A stretch of DNA of 64,000 nucleotides from CAZTDD01 sp964612675 (GCA_964612675.1 CAZTDD010000001.1:191069-255068); one strand, 5' to 3'; shown: positions 45,883 to 56,219, counted from the stretch's first letter. Notes: generated from the letters alone by a model not told the origin. Translations and numbers: made by a program.

Positions 45883-46305
45883 AAGAAGTTCCTCACTGAC
45901 CCGACTCCTGTAAGCCGCCGCCCACCACAGTATTCGAAATTCACTAGCCTCTCTGCGAGAGGCGGCAACAACGAAGATTACAGAACACAGCCGCTAACAG
46001 CTCTATTTTTGCAGCGATGCAGCCGGAAACAAGGCGTTGACCGGCACTCAATAGAATCATTGCCAAAACGAGCAATGTCAGGCGATGGGTTCGAATACTG
46101 GAAATCTCGCTACCGCACAAACATCGTTCGTCGGTATTATTTTGCACACTAAACATTCTAACAAACCCCCCTCCCCCTACAACCCTCCTTTCCAATTATC
46201 GGTAGGCTCACGCTTCGCTCCATCTTCGAACGACTCCTGTCCCAGTCGCTACTCATTCCGCAGCCCGAATGGATGCTGTCGTGACCAGACACGGGCAAAT
46301 TCAGC
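45883..46305. other. Non-coding part of the divergent region before the sucrose genes
   Basis: No convincing gene. A perfect hairpin GCCTCTC-TGC-GAGAGGC lies at 45947-45963. Short frames on both strands have no family features. Confidence 0.4.
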
Positions 46306-46333
46306 TTGACATATTATGCGACCTAAATATAAT
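46306..46333 (+). promoter_or_regulatory. Consensus sigma-70 promoter of the sucrose operon
   Basis: TTGACA (46306-46311), 16-bp spacer, TATAAT (46328-46333): both hexamers are perfect. Transcription should start near 46340, leaving a leader of about 295 nt before the start codon. Confidence 0.82.
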
Positions 46334-46339
46334 AAAGTG

Positions 46340-46634
46340 AATGAAATTTGTTCACAAATCCCTCAAGGTTCACGAGACGCGAGATGAAGCCTTTCTATCG
46401 CAACAAGCTGAGTAGGTCAGCGTTTGACAGTGACGGACAGCTGAGATTCCGCTCCTGTTGCAGGAGTCAAGCCTGCATATTGGAAGGTATACTGGACCCT
46501 GTAAGAATGACACACAGGAAGGAGTTCTTTCTTGTCCGAAAGAACTCGAACACCTAGCATCTGTGTAATAGACTGCTGGCCATCGCGTGAAGCGACAACC
46601 TCATAAAACAGAAAATATCTCGGAGGAAAAGAAA
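46340..46634 (+). promoter_or_regulatory. Long structured 5' leader of the SPS gene
   Basis: Two good hairpins: CTCCTG-TTG-CAGGAG (46452-46466) and GAGTTCTTTC-TTGTCC-GAAAGAACTC (46522-46547, 10 perfect pairs). Neither has a T-tract. The ribosome binding site GGAGG lies near 46621-46625. No known riboswitch class was recognised. Confidence 0.5.
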
Positions 46635-49013
46635 ATGAGCGAAACGATTGAAGATCCTTTTCCACCTTCGCATACGGGTATCCAGACGAGCGGAATACAC
46701 ACGAAGGAAGATAAAGAAAAGAGGGACTCTTTTTTCTTTAACACGGACACCGGTTCCTCGGACGATACCCCTTCCCATTTCGACCCTTCGGCGAGCAAGC
46801 AAGAATCGTACGGTCTCACGTCGGAATCCTTGCAGGAAAACTCAGAAAAAGGGTCAAATAGTAAACAGCAAAATAAAGGACTTTATATCGCCATGTTTAG
46901 TATTCATGGCCTCATCCGTGGGAAAAACATGGAGCTCGGCAGGGATGCGGATACCGGCGGTCAGGTAAAATATGTCGTAGAACTCGCCAAAGCCCTCTCA
47001 GAAGAGCAGGAAGTGGATCGTGTAGATCTTTTCACTCGAAGAGTGGTGGATTCCAAAGTCGATTCCAGCTACGCCGCCCCGGAAGAAGAGATTTCTGAAA
47101 AGGCGCAAATTATTCGTTTATTATGCGGTCCTCGACGATATCTCCGCAAGGAAGTCTTGTGGCCCTATATGGATCAATTTGCGGATATGGTTCTGAAGCA
47201 TTTCCGAAGAATCGGCAGGTTACCCGATTTCCTTCATGCCCACTATGCGGACGCGGGCTATGTGGGAACGAAACTTTCTCAACTGCTTGGAATTCCCTTG
47301 TTGTTCACAGGACACTCTTTAGGCAGAGTAAAGAAGCAGCGATTACTCGAGGGAGGATTAGCCGAGTCGAAAATCGTCCGACGGTACAACATCAATCAAC
47401 GCATCGATGCGGAAGAAGAAACGCTGAGTACCGCGGTCATGGTGATCGCCAGTACAAACCAGGAAGTTGAAGAGCAATATAAGTTGTACGAGCGATATAT
47501 ACCCGAGCGGATGATCGTTATTCCACCGGGGATCGACACGAAGCGGTTCCAGCCGCCCGAAGGATCTCCCTCGAATGAGCCTGCCGCGGAAAAATTATTC
47601 CGATTTGTGCGGGAACCGCAGAAACCCATGGTCTTACTTCTCTCCCGACCGGATGAACGAAAGAACATCACAACACTCATTCGAGCCTATGCGGAACATG
47701 AGGAACTGAGAAAACAAGCCAACCTCATTCTGATTGCGGGCACACGAGACGACATCGAGAGTATGGAACACGGCCCGCAGGAAGTTTTGAAGAAAATCTT
47801 GTATTTGATCGACAAGTACGATTTGTACGGATCCGTAGCCTACCCGAAACACCATCAGAGCGACGATATTCCCGTTTTCTACCAGATCGCCGCAAAAACC
47901 AAGGGCGTATTTGTAAATCCGGCGTTGACGGAACCATTCGGTTTGACTCTGCTGGAAGCGGGAGCCAGTGGAATGCCTATAGTCGCAACCAACGACGGCG
48001 GCCCAAGAGACATTATCGACAATTGTCGACATGGTATCTTGATCGATCCTTTGGATACCGAAGGAATTGCAGAGGCCATTTTTAATATCGTCAGTGATGA
48101 AGAAAAATGGAACGAATTGTCAGAAAACGGAATTCGTGAAGTCCGGCGTCACTATTCCTGGTCGACCCATGTGAAGAATTACCTCAAACACGCTCGAAAA
48201 TACGCGGGGCAGAAAGAGGAGCCTTTCTGGATCACGTCCGGCAAGAGACTGATACGGTCGGATCGCCTGTTGATTACCGATATTGACAACACCTTGATCG
48301 GCGATCCGGATTCGCTGCCTGCGCTCGTCGAACGACTCGATAATCGCGCCGATCATATCGGATTCGGCATCGCGACAGGTCGGCGACTCGACACCACGCT
48401 CGACGTGCTTCGCGACTGGGGAGTCCCGAAACCGGACGTGCTGATCACGTGCGTGGGCACGGAACTTTATTACGGCAAAAAACTTCAGCGCGACAAGGAT
48501 TGGGAAAAACATATCGATCACCGGTGGGATCCGGATCGGATCCGCAAATGTATCGATGCGATACCGGGCATGGTGCTGCAGCCTGAAGAAGATCAGAGAA
48601 GACACAAGATTAGTTATTTTGTCGATGAAAAGAAATGGCCCGGTAAACGAAAACTCCTTCGCCATGTACGCGAGAACAGATTACCGGTCCGGGTAATCTA
48701 TTCTCATCAGCAATTCTGTGATTTCCTACCCCAGAGGGCATCGAAAGGGCTCGCGATCTGGTATCTGGCTAACAAATGGGGGATACCCATGCACAGTTTT
48801 CTGATCGCGGGAGACTCCGGGAACGACGAAGAGATGCTTAATCCTCCCGTGCAGGGCGTTGTAGTCGGGAATTATAGCAAGGAGCTCGAACCCCTGCGCA
48901 AAAGGCCGAACACTTATTTCGCGGAGGCCGCCTATGCGGCCGGGATCCTTGAGGGGATCGAGTATTACAGATTCTTTGAGGCAGAAACTTTTCCTGACAG
49001 TGATGTAGCATAA
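46635..49013 (+). CDS. Sucrose-phosphate synthase with fused sucrose-phosphate phosphatase domain
   Basis: 792 residues from ATG 46635 after GGAGG. Residues 1-75 are polar and low-complexity. A GT4 glycosyltransferase follows (about 80-545): the donor-pocket GRDADTGGQVKYV, HSLGRVKKQRLL typical of SPS, and the E-x7-E block EPFGLTLLEAGASG. The C-terminal 235 residues are a HAD/S6PP phosphatase (ITDIDNTLIGD nucleophile loop, AGDSGNDEEML). The protein would join an NDP-glucose to fructose-6-phosphate and then dephosphorylate sucrose-6-phosphate. The related mannosylfructose-phosphate synthase is an alternative, but the adjoining sucrose synthase favours sucrose. Its stop codon overlaps the next start by one base. 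Confidence 0.93.
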   Translation: MSETIEDPFPPSHTGIQTSGIHTKEDKEKRDSFFFNTDTGSSDDTPSHFDPSASKQESYGLTSESLQENSEKGSNSKQQNKGLYIAMFSIHGLIRGKNMELGRDADTGGQVKYVVELAKALSEEQEVDRVDLFTRRVVDSKVDSSYAAPEEEISEKAQIIRLLCGPRRYLRKEVLWPYMDQFADMVLKHFRRIGRLPDFLHAHYADAGYVGTKLSQLLGIPLLFTGHSLGRVKKQRLLEGGLAESKIVRRYNINQRIDAEEETLSTAVMVIASTNQEVEEQYKLYERYIPERMIVIPPGIDTKRFQPPEGSPSNEPAAEKLFRFVREPQKPMVLLLSRPDERKNITTLIRAYAEHEELRKQANLILIAGTRDDIESMEHGPQEVLKKILYLIDKYDLYGSVAYPKHHQSDDIPVFYQIAAKTKGVFVNPALTEPFGLTLLEAGASGMPIVATNDGGPRDIIDNCRHGILIDPLDTEGIAEAIFNIVSDEEKWNELSENGIREVRRHYSWSTHVKNYLKHARKYAGQKEEPFWITSGKRLIRSDRLLITDIDNTLIGDPDSLPALVERLDNRADHIGFGIATGRRLDTTLDVLRDWGVPKPDVLITCVGTELYYGKKLQRDKDWEKHIDHRWDPDRIRKCIDAIPGMVLQPEEDQRRHKISYFVDEKKWPGKRKLLRHVRENRLPVRVIYSHQQFCDFLPQRASKGLAIWYLANKWGIPMHSFLIAGDSGNDEEMLNPPVQGVVVGNYSKELEPLRKRPNTYFAEAAYAAGILEGIEYYRFFEAETFPDSDVA

Positions 49014-51394
49014 TGTATAACCTTAAGGTATTCATCGAAGATAAAAGGAATATCGTATATGGCTTCCTGCATCGATTGACCACGAGTGACCGCTCGTTCC
49101 TGCTTCGATCGGACATCATCGATGAATTCGAAGCGTTCTGCGAAAACGATGAAAACAAAGAACTTTGCGGAGGGCCTTTTGAACGTCTGATATACCAGAC
49201 GCAGGAGGTCTTGATCCAACGTCCGTGGGTTTGGTTTGCATGCCGGGCACGGATCGCTCGGTGGACGTATCTGCAATTTCATGGTGAAAATATTTATTTC
49301 GAGGAGAAGGATGTATCAGAATTCCTTCATGTAAAAGAGCAGACAGTCCGCCCGGGTACCGATAACGCCATTTGGCCGGTTGAAATCGATCTGTCCCCGT
49401 TCAATCGCGAGTTTCCTCGTCCGAAAGAACCACGATCCATTGGCAAAGGTGTCGAGTTTCTGAATCGGCATTTGTCCAGTCGTCTTTTCAACGCGTTGGG
49501 AGACGGCGACCGAGGCCTGGTGGATTTCCTTCGCGTCCATGAATGCCATGGCCAGCAATTGATGCTGAACGACCGTGTTCGCACCGTTTCCGATCTCCGC
49601 GAGGCCCTGACAAGGGCTCAGGATTTTCTCCTCACCTTGGACAGCGAAACGCTCTGGTCCGATATCGCTTCCGTGATGCAGGAACACGGGTTCGAGTTGG
49701 GATGGGGACGAACCGTGTTACAGGCTGCAGAAACAATGTCTGTGTTGAGCGATGTATTGGAGGCCCCGGATCACGACAACCTGGCACGGTTCCTGGGCCG
49801 AGTTCCTATGATCTTCAACGTGGCCATTTTCTCTCCCCATGGCTACTTCGCCCAGTCCGACGTGCTTGGATTGCCCGATACCGGCGGACAGGTCATTTAC
49901 ATCCTGGATCAGGTCCGGTTTCTTGAGCGAGAAATGCAGAGACGGTTATACGATCAAGGACTGGATATTGAAACAAAGATCCTAGTCATCACGCGTTTGA
50001 TCCCGGAAGCCGGCAACACAACCTGTAATCAACCCGTCGAATCGATTTTCGGAACGGAGTATGCCAAGATCCTTCGAGTCCCGTTTCGAAACCAGGAAGG
50101 ACAGATTCTTCCTCACTGGGTATCGCGGTTCGAAGTGTGGCCCTATCTGGAACGTTTCGCGCTCGAGGCGGAACAGGCACTCCTTGCGGAAATCGGGGGC
50201 CGCCCCGATCTGATTATCGGTAATTACTCCGACGGCAATCTCGTGGCGACGCTTCTGGCGGAGCGGTTGCGAGTCACTCAATGCAATATCGCGCACGCTC
50301 TGGAAAAAACAAAGTACCTTTTCTCCGATCTGTACTGGCAGGAGAATGACGAACGCTATCACTTCTCGTGTCAGTTTACGGCGGATTTTATCGCGATGAA
50401 TTCTGCGGATTTCATTATTACGAGTACTTTTCAAGAGATCGCCGGAGAACGCGATAGCGTCGGTCAATATGAAAGTTATTCCGCCTATACCATGCCTGGA
50501 CTCTATCGAGTGAGTCAGGGAGTCGATGTCTTCGATCCCAAATTCAATATCGTCTCTCCTGGAGCCGACCCAGACGTCTATTTCCCCTATACGGACGCAG
50601 ATCGTCGGCTTACGCAGCTTCACGACGAGATTGAGTATCTCCTATACGGACCTCCCTCCGACTCGACGCGGGGGCATTTAGCGGAACGAGAGAAGCCTCT
50701 TCTTTTCAGCATGGCGCGCCTCGATCGCATTAAGAATTTGAGCGGCCTGGTCGAATGGTACGGCGAGCACGAACCGCTTCGTGAAGAGGCAAACCTCGTA
50801 ATTGTCGGGGGTCATGTGAATGTTGCCGACTCGAGGGACGCGGAGGAACAGGAACAAATCCAACGCGTTCATCATCTCTTCGATCATTACGGTTTGGACG
50901 CCCAGGTTCGATGGCTCGGCATGCACCTTGATAAAAACGTCGGTGGCGAGCTCTACCGAGTGATAGCCGACAAACGCGGGGCGTTCGTTCAACCCGCTCT
51001 TTTCGAGGCGTTTGGATTGACCGTTATTGAAGCGATGTCTTCGGGCCTACCGACCTTTGCGACATGCTACGGCGGGCCCTTGGAGATTATCGAGAACGGC
51101 GTGTCCGGCTATAACATCAACCCCAACCACGGCCGGGAAGCCGCTGAAAGAATGGCCGAGTTCTTCCAATCCTGCCGGAGCGATCCTACAAACTGGGACA
51201 GAATCTCCCAGGCCTCCATTCGTCGCGTAGAGACGAGATACAGCTGGGGGCTGTATGCAAGCAAGCTGATGTCGTTGGCGCGCATTTACGGATTCTGGAA
51301 ATACGTCACGAATTTGGAACGCGAAGAAACAAGGCGTTATCTTCAGATGTTCTACGCCCTCATGTATCGCCGGTTGGCGGAAAGCGTCGCCTAA
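49013..51394 (+). CDS. Sucrose synthase
   Basis: 793 residues, the usual length. The N-terminal regulatory part (1-260) precedes a GT4 domain with SPHGYFAQSDVLGLPDTGGQ and VIYILDQVRFLEREM, then FNIVSPGADPDVYFPYT, ARLDRIKNLSGLVEWYG and EAFGLTVIEAMSSGLPTFAT. All are sucrose-synthase hallmarks. The enzyme makes NDP-glucose and fructose from sucrose and NDP, reversibly. Translation is coupled to the SPS gene by a 1-bp stop/start overlap, so synthesis and recycling of sucrose are encoded together. Non-cyanobacterial bacterial examples are few. Confidence 0.95.
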   Translation: MYNLKVFIEDKRNIVYGFLHRLTTSDRSFLLRSDIIDEFEAFCENDENKELCGGPFERLIYQTQEVLIQRPWVWFACRARIARWTYLQFHGENIYFEEKDVSEFLHVKEQTVRPGTDNAIWPVEIDLSPFNREFPRPKEPRSIGKGVEFLNRHLSSRLFNALGDGDRGLVDFLRVHECHGQQLMLNDRVRTVSDLREALTRAQDFLLTLDSETLWSDIASVMQEHGFELGWGRTVLQAAETMSVLSDVLEAPDHDNLARFLGRVPMIFNVAIFSPHGYFAQSDVLGLPDTGGQVIYILDQVRFLEREMQRRLYDQGLDIETKILVITRLIPEAGNTTCNQPVESIFGTEYAKILRVPFRNQEGQILPHWVSRFEVWPYLERFALEAEQALLAEIGGRPDLIIGNYSDGNLVATLLAERLRVTQCNIAHALEKTKYLFSDLYWQENDERYHFSCQFTADFIAMNSADFIITSTFQEIAGERDSVGQYESYSAYTMPGLYRVSQGVDVFDPKFNIVSPGADPDVYFPYTDADRRLTQLHDEIEYLLYGPPSDSTRGHLAEREKPLLFSMARLDRIKNLSGLVEWYGEHEPLREEANLVIVGGHVNVADSRDAEEQEQIQRVHHLFDHYGLDAQVRWLGMHLDKNVGGELYRVIADKRGAFVQPALFEAFGLTVIEAMSSGLPTFATCYGGPLEIIENGVSGYNINPNHGREAAERMAEFFQSCRSDPTNWDRISQASIRRVETRYSWGLYASKLMSLARIYGFWKYVTNLEREETRRYLQMFYALMYRRLAESVA

Positions 51395-51836
51395 CCACGT
51401 TCCACATCTGCGCAGCGAAAGGTCTCTTTGCCGATGGAGAAGTACAGCGGCTTTTTTGCGAGATTCATCTGTCTCTTCGAGGTGTGTGTTCCAGTCTCTA
51501 CACTCTCGCCTTGTCCACCGGCACACTGAATTCCTGCGTTAAGTAAATCGTCGTCACAAACTGAGTGAACGACAACGTAACAGCAACAACTCCGCAATCT
51601 GTTCGCGCATGGTAACACTATGAATGAGAGACGATGTTTCAATCGTAGACTCTGTTTGGTAGACTATACGAGGACGTTGTTTACTCGAAAGAGAGGAGTC
51701 CAGTTCGCCTCTTAAGGCGCGTCTGCCGTTGATATCATGGAACACGCTTAAGTCGCCTGTGCAAAAACGAACCAGAAGGAATAAATGTGACATAGGATCT
51801 TCTGCGTTGATTTCGAAAACACACGGGAGAAACAAA
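51395..51836. other. Non-coding region after the sucrose operon
   Basis: 442 bp. A weak terminator candidate lies at 51430-51457 (GCCG ... CGGC followed by six T). No gene and no clear promoter were recognised. Small frames on either strand lack family features. Confidence 0.35.
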
Positions 51837-52889
51837 ATGAACGATAAACTACGATGGGGCATAATGGGAACCGGCCATATCGCCGGCGTATTCGCGGAAG
51901 ACATGGCGGAATCCGAAACCGCCACGGTGCTTGCGATTGGAAGCCGCTCTCAAGACACTGCAGATCGATTCGGAAACCAATACGGCATTGAGCGGCGCTA
52001 TTCGGATTACGACAGTTTTCTACAGGATCCCGATGTAGACATCGTCTACATAACAACGCCTCACCCAATGCACGAAAAATGGGCGATTCGCGCCGCTGAG
52101 GAAAAGAAACACATTCTCTGCGAAAAACCGCTGGCAATGAACTTCAAACAAGCAAAAAGAATTATCGATGCCGTACGAACTCATGACGTCTTTCTGATGG
52201 AAGCGTTCATGTACCGTTGTCATGAACAGACCCGGAGAATTATAGAACTCATCCAGTCAAAGAACATCGGCGAGGTTCGTATCATTCAGGCCGCCTTCTG
52301 TTTTCGTCATCCGTACGATCTGGAACATCGCGTCTTGAATGCGGACTTGGGAGGAGGAGGTATTCTGGACGTCGGCTGTTATCCGGTCTCGATGAGCAGG
52401 CTTATAGCAGGTGTTGCGACGGGAACCGATTTTGCCGATCCGATCTCATTTTCCGCAGAGGGGCACATCGGAGACGCCAGCCGCGTCGATGAATACACCG
52501 TGGCAATCGCCAAATTTCCCGGCGACGTTCTCGCTCAACTCGCCTGCGGCGTTCAGGTTGAGCAGGAAAACGTCGTACGTATTTTCGGTACGGAAGGGTC
52601 GTTGTACATCCCTCAACCTTGGCAGCCGGGCCGCGATCGAAAACCAGCCTTTCTCTATTTGACGCAACGTGGAAAGAGCCAGGTTGAAGAGATCCAGGTC
52701 GACAGCGAGAAGGGGTTATGGGCTATTGAGGCCGACCTTGTCGCGCAGCATATCCAGGAACGCCAGGTCCCGCCTCCCGCGATGAGTTGGGAAGATACGC
52801 TTGGCAATATGCGAACGCTCGACCTGTGGCGAAGTTCAATTCACATGACCTATGATTTTGAGGACCGGGATAATCTGGAAAGTAGTTAG
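51837..52889 (+). CDS. Gfo/Idh/MocA-family oxidoreductase
   Basis: 350 residues from ATG 51837, preceded by GGGAGA; the open frame starts earlier without a good site. Rossmann loop MGTGHIAGVFAEDM, active-site motif CEKPLAMN (catalytic Lys), and the C-terminal sheet domain with GGGGILDVGCYPVS, whose Asp and Tyr are usual in dihydrodiol- or glucose-fructose-type members. It oxidises or reduces a sugar, inositol or trans-dihydrodiol with NAD(P). It is not obviously linked to an operon. Confidence 0.92.
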   Translation: MNDKLRWGIMGTGHIAGVFAEDMAESETATVLAIGSRSQDTADRFGNQYGIERRYSDYDSFLQDPDVDIVYITTPHPMHEKWAIRAAEEKKHILCEKPLAMNFKQAKRIIDAVRTHDVFLMEAFMYRCHEQTRRIIELIQSKNIGEVRIIQAAFCFRHPYDLEHRVLNADLGGGGILDVGCYPVSMSRLIAGVATGTDFADPISFSAEGHIGDASRVDEYTVAIAKFPGDVLAQLACGVQVEQENVVRIFGTEGSLYIPQPWQPGRDRKPAFLYLTQRGKSQVEEIQVDSEKGLWAIEADLVAQHIQERQVPPPAMSWEDTLGNMRTLDLWRSSIHMTYDFEDRDNLESS

Positions 52890-52997
52890 TTCGAACACAG
52901 TCGATAGAGTTCGATTTTCTGTCCGGCTATCGATTATTGGAGACAGGATTTCGCCGGAGAAAAGGCGCATGCAGCATCAGAGAAGACCGAGGTGGAA

Positions 52998-54665
52998 ATG
53001 AAGTTCTCAATACTTAAAGAACATGTTGGACGGTACAAGGAAGTATTTCGTCTTTTATTAAAATACGGTTTATCGGATCTTGTCCGCCGATCCGCACTGG
53101 CGGATATGCTGAGAGACGAAGAGAGCGCAATTGAAGAAACAGAGTCAAAAGCCGAAGAACTCCCTTCCGACCTCGAAAAACTTGGACCGACATTTATCAA
53201 GCTGGGACAGTTTTTGTCAACATTTACCGATGCATTACCGACCCCGTATCAAGAAGCGTTGACCCGGCTGCAGGATCAAGTGGCGCCGTTCGACTTCGAG
53301 GAAGTCGAACGCATCGTGTCGGCCGATCTCGGCGTGCGTCTCTCCAAGGCGTTTTCCGAATTCGACCCTAAGCCTCTATCGGCGGCTTCCATCGCACAGG
53401 TCCATCGGGCCGTTTTGCGGGATGGGAAGGAAGTGGCCGTTAAGGTTCAAAGACCGCAAATTCGTCAGATGATACTGACCGACATGGAGGTCATCCGCTA
53501 CATCGCGGAACTGTTGGACAGTCACACCCGCGCGGGAAGACACCGCCGGTATAGTTCGCTGGCGGAAGATTTTCGAAGAACAATCCTTCGAGAATTGGAC
53601 TTCAAAATGGAGGCGCGCAATTTACGCCGATTCGCGAAGAATCTGGCGCATTTCCCACATGTCCGCGTACCACGACATTATCATGATTTTACGGGGCCGC
53701 GAGTCCTCACTATGGAATATATCAAAGGAAAGAGGATCTCCACTCTCAGTCCCCTTCCTCAGGATAAAATCGATCGTGAAGAGCTCGCGAACGAACTGCT
53801 GCGCGCCTATTTAAAACAAATCGTGCTGGATGGTTTCTTCCACGCCGATCCACATCCCGGAAATATATTGATTACAGAAGAGGGCGAAGTTGCCCTGTTG
53901 GACCTCGGCATTGTCGGGTATGTCTCGGAAGATCTCAAGGACTCGCTTCTGAAAATCATTGTAGCGGTCAGCGAAAACGACGGAGACAAAGTCGTAAATC
54001 AGGCGATGCGCATCTCGGAGAAATGCGATGATTGCAACGAACCGCGCTTCCGACGTGAGATCAACGAATTTGTTGCGGAGCAACAAAACCGCACTGCTGC
54101 AGACTACAACATGGGACGGGTTATGCTGGATGTCGCCAAGGCGTCTCGTAGAAACGGTTTTATCATTCCGACAGAGTTGACAGTTCTAGGGAAAACCCTG
54201 CTCATGTTGGATCAAATCGGGCACCAACTGGCTCCCCGCTTCGACCCGAATGCCTCGATTCGGAAGAACGCCGTATCTCTTCTCCAGCAGCGCATGACAA
54301 GAACAATCTCGTTCGGCACGTTCATGAATTCCTTGATGGAAACCAAGGAATTCTTGACAAAAATGCCGGAACGGGCGAATCGTCTTCTTGAGACTCTGCT
54401 CAATAACGAGGTCTCGATACGCGTCGATGCCATCGACGAGAGACTTCTCATCGCCGGTTTTCAGAAAATCGCCAATCGCATAACCATGGGATTGATTCTA
54501 GCCGCGCTGATCGTCGGCGCCGCCCTTCTCATGCGGGTCGAGACCGATTTCACAATTCTCGGTTATCCTGCAATCGCGATCCTTTTGTTCCTGATCGCCG
54601 CGTTCGGCGGTATCGCGTTGATACTGAAAATATTGCTGACTGACGAACGAACGAGAAGGCGGTAG
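52998..54665 (+). CDS. UbiB/ABC1-family atypical kinase
   Basis: 555 residues from ATG 52998, 5 nt after GAGG; the in-frame GTG two codons earlier is less likely. Family motifs: KLGPTFIKLGQFLSTF (KxGQ), SAASIAQVHRA (Ala-rich nucleotide loop), VAVKVQRPQI (Lys), GFFHADPHPGNILI and LLDLGIVG (Asp). The C-terminus has two membrane helices (about 500-550). These proteins support ubiquinone or other isoprenoid lipid metabolism; the exact activity is unsettled. The next gene, a small membrane protein, follows after 30 bp. Confidence 0.93.
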   Translation: MKFSILKEHVGRYKEVFRLLLKYGLSDLVRRSALADMLRDEESAIEETESKAEELPSDLEKLGPTFIKLGQFLSTFTDALPTPYQEALTRLQDQVAPFDFEEVERIVSADLGVRLSKAFSEFDPKPLSAASIAQVHRAVLRDGKEVAVKVQRPQIRQMILTDMEVIRYIAELLDSHTRAGRHRRYSSLAEDFRRTILRELDFKMEARNLRRFAKNLAHFPHVRVPRHYHDFTGPRVLTMEYIKGKRISTLSPLPQDKIDREELANELLRAYLKQIVLDGFFHADPHPGNILITEEGEVALLDLGIVGYVSEDLKDSLLKIIVAVSENDGDKVVNQAMRISEKCDDCNEPRFRREINEFVAEQQNRTAADYNMGRVMLDVAKASRRNGFIIPTELTVLGKTLLMLDQIGHQLAPRFDPNASIRKNAVSLLQQRMTRTISFGTFMNSLMETKEFLTKMPERANRLLETLLNNEVSIRVDAIDERLLIAGFQKIANRITMGLILAALIVGAALLMRVETDFTILGYPAIAILLFLIAAFGGIALILKILLTDERTRRR

Positions 54666-54695
54666 GTTCGAAGGTTCTTTTTGGAGGTGTGATAG

Positions 54696-55097
54696 ATGCT
54701 GTTCACAGAACTTTTTTCCGCGCTTTTGGTCGCTGTTGTTCTGAGTACGATTCTGGGTATCGTTTTGGGATGGGGACAACCTCTACGGGAAGGCGCCTGG
54801 GCGGGCGTGACGTTTTCATTCCTCCTTCTATTCCTGACTGCCTGGGCGGCGGGCGTCTGGCTCCGTCCGATCGGAGAACGCGTCGGCGATTCCCATTGGT
54901 TTCCGTTCATTGCGGTCGGTGTAATCATGGTTTTAGCGCTGGCCGCATTGATCCCGTCACGAACACCGCGATCCCCGCGTGAGGCCGTACAGGAGGCGCG
55001 CAAAGAAGTGGCGTTGGAGGCGCTGTTTCGTGGAACGTCATGGGTCCTTGCTGTAGCGCTTCTTGTTGCCATCGTCTCGCATTATCTGCTTCATTAG
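54696..55097 (+). CDS. Hypothetical membrane protein with four helices
   Basis: 133 residues, GGAGG 8 nt before the ATG. Hydrophobic segments at about 5-27, 33-53, 67-86 and 112-131; a charged loop (SREAVQEARKEVALEAL-like, about 91-110) lies between the last two. No family recognised. Spacing suggests co-transcription with the UbiB-type gene upstream. Confidence 0.75.
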   Translation: MLFTELFSALLVAVVLSTILGIVLGWGQPLREGAWAGVTFSFLLLFLTAWAAGVWLRPIGERVGDSHWFPFIAVGVIMVLALAALIPSRTPRSPREAVQEARKEVALEALFRGTSWVLAVALLVAIVSHYLLH

Positions 55098-55214
55098 GGA
55101 TCGTATGAATTCTCTGACTTCTGCAGAGTGCGTCCAAAGATCACAACCCAGGTTTCATGCGATTCTCTCTATCTGGGCCGATCACGGAATAGTGGAATAA
55201 CAAGCGAGGTTATC

Positions 55215-56192
55215 ATGTACGAAAATCTCTTTCTGTTACCGGGAAACTCGAACCTGGCGCTTTTCAAGGCTATCGCCGATACCGTTCGCGATACCATCGG
55301 CTGGCCGGAGTTCACGCTCGGGGCATGCCTTGTGGGCCAATTCAGCGATGGTGAACCACGAATCGAAATCCATGAAAATATACGTGGAAAGAATGTCTAC
55401 GTCATGCAGTCCACGTGCGACCCGTGCGGACAGAATCTCGTCGAATTATGTCTGATGGTCGACACGTGTGTCCGCGCCGCAGCGAAGAGCGTAACCGCGG
55501 TGATCCCCTATTTCGGCTTGGCGAGACAGGACCGGAAAGTGAAATCCCGCGTTCCGATCAGTGCAAGCTGGGCCGCAAACGCCATCAGGCAGTCCGGTGC
55601 CGATCAGCTGATGTGCATCGATTTGCATGCGGGTCAAATTCAGGGATTCCTGCGCTGCCCTTTCGATAACCTGTTTGCCCGTCCTGTTTTTTTACGATAT
55701 ATCGAAGAACATTTTGACGAAAAGACCCGTGAAACCATCGTGGTTGTCTCGCCGGACGCGAACGGAACGGAACGCGCCAGAGCGCTGGGACGACGGCTCA
55801 ACAACATGCCGATCGCTGTAATAGACAAAAGAAGGCCCGGCCCGAATCAGTCGGAGGTGGAACATCTCGTCGGAGACGTTGACGGTCGGGATGCAATCAT
55901 CGTCGACGACATCGTCGATACCGCCGGAACGCTTATTGGAGCGGCCCGGGCGTTGCGGGATGCCGGAGCGTCTTCCGTGAGAGCATTCTGTACGCACCCC
56001 GTTTTGTCCGGACCCGCCATTGATAACCTTCAACGGTCCGGTGTCGATAAACTCGTCGTGACCGACACAATACCTTTATCCGAACAAAAAAGGTCCTGCG
56101 AGAAAATCGAGGTTATTAGTGTCGCTCCCTTAATCGCAGAGGCTGTGTTGCGCAATTTCCGAGGAGAATCCGTGAGCGCCCTGTTTAATTAA
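55215..56192 (+). CDS. prs: Ribose-phosphate pyrophosphokinase (PRPP synthetase)
   Basis: 325 residues from ATG 55215 (GCGAGG upstream); the frame extends earlier without a start signal. FSDGEPRIEIHENIRGKNVYV and YFGLARQDRKVKSRVPISA (ATP-binding flexible loop), DLHAGQIQGFL and the PRPP loop VDDIVDTAGTL are all present. It makes PRPP from ribose-5-phosphate and ATP for nucleotide, His and Trp synthesis. The N-terminus starts MYENLFLLPGN rather than the common phosphate-binding start, so it belongs to a divergent class. Confidence 0.95.
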   Translation: MYENLFLLPGNSNLALFKAIADTVRDTIGWPEFTLGACLVGQFSDGEPRIEIHENIRGKNVYVMQSTCDPCGQNLVELCLMVDTCVRAAAKSVTAVIPYFGLARQDRKVKSRVPISASWAANAIRQSGADQLMCIDLHAGQIQGFLRCPFDNLFARPVFLRYIEEHFDEKTRETIVVVSPDANGTERARALGRRLNNMPIAVIDKRRPGPNQSEVEHLVGDVDGRDAIIVDDIVDTAGTLIGAARALRDAGASSVRAFCTHPVLSGPAIDNLQRSGVDKLVVTDTIPLSEQKRSCEKIEVISVAPLIAEAVLRNFRGESVSALFN

Positions 56193-56219
56193 TGCAATCC
56201 GTAGAAACGACGCCGACCA

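Noticed and set aside
45944..46195. 83-codon minus-strand frame with a short hydrophobic stretch
   Set aside because: Cys/Arg-rich wording, no ribosome binding site and it spans a perfect hairpin; chance frame.
46348..46557. 69-codon plus-strand frame within the sucrose operon leader
   Set aside because: Basic, low-information sequence without start signals; the stretch is better read as an untranslated leader, although a regulatory leader peptide cannot be excluded.
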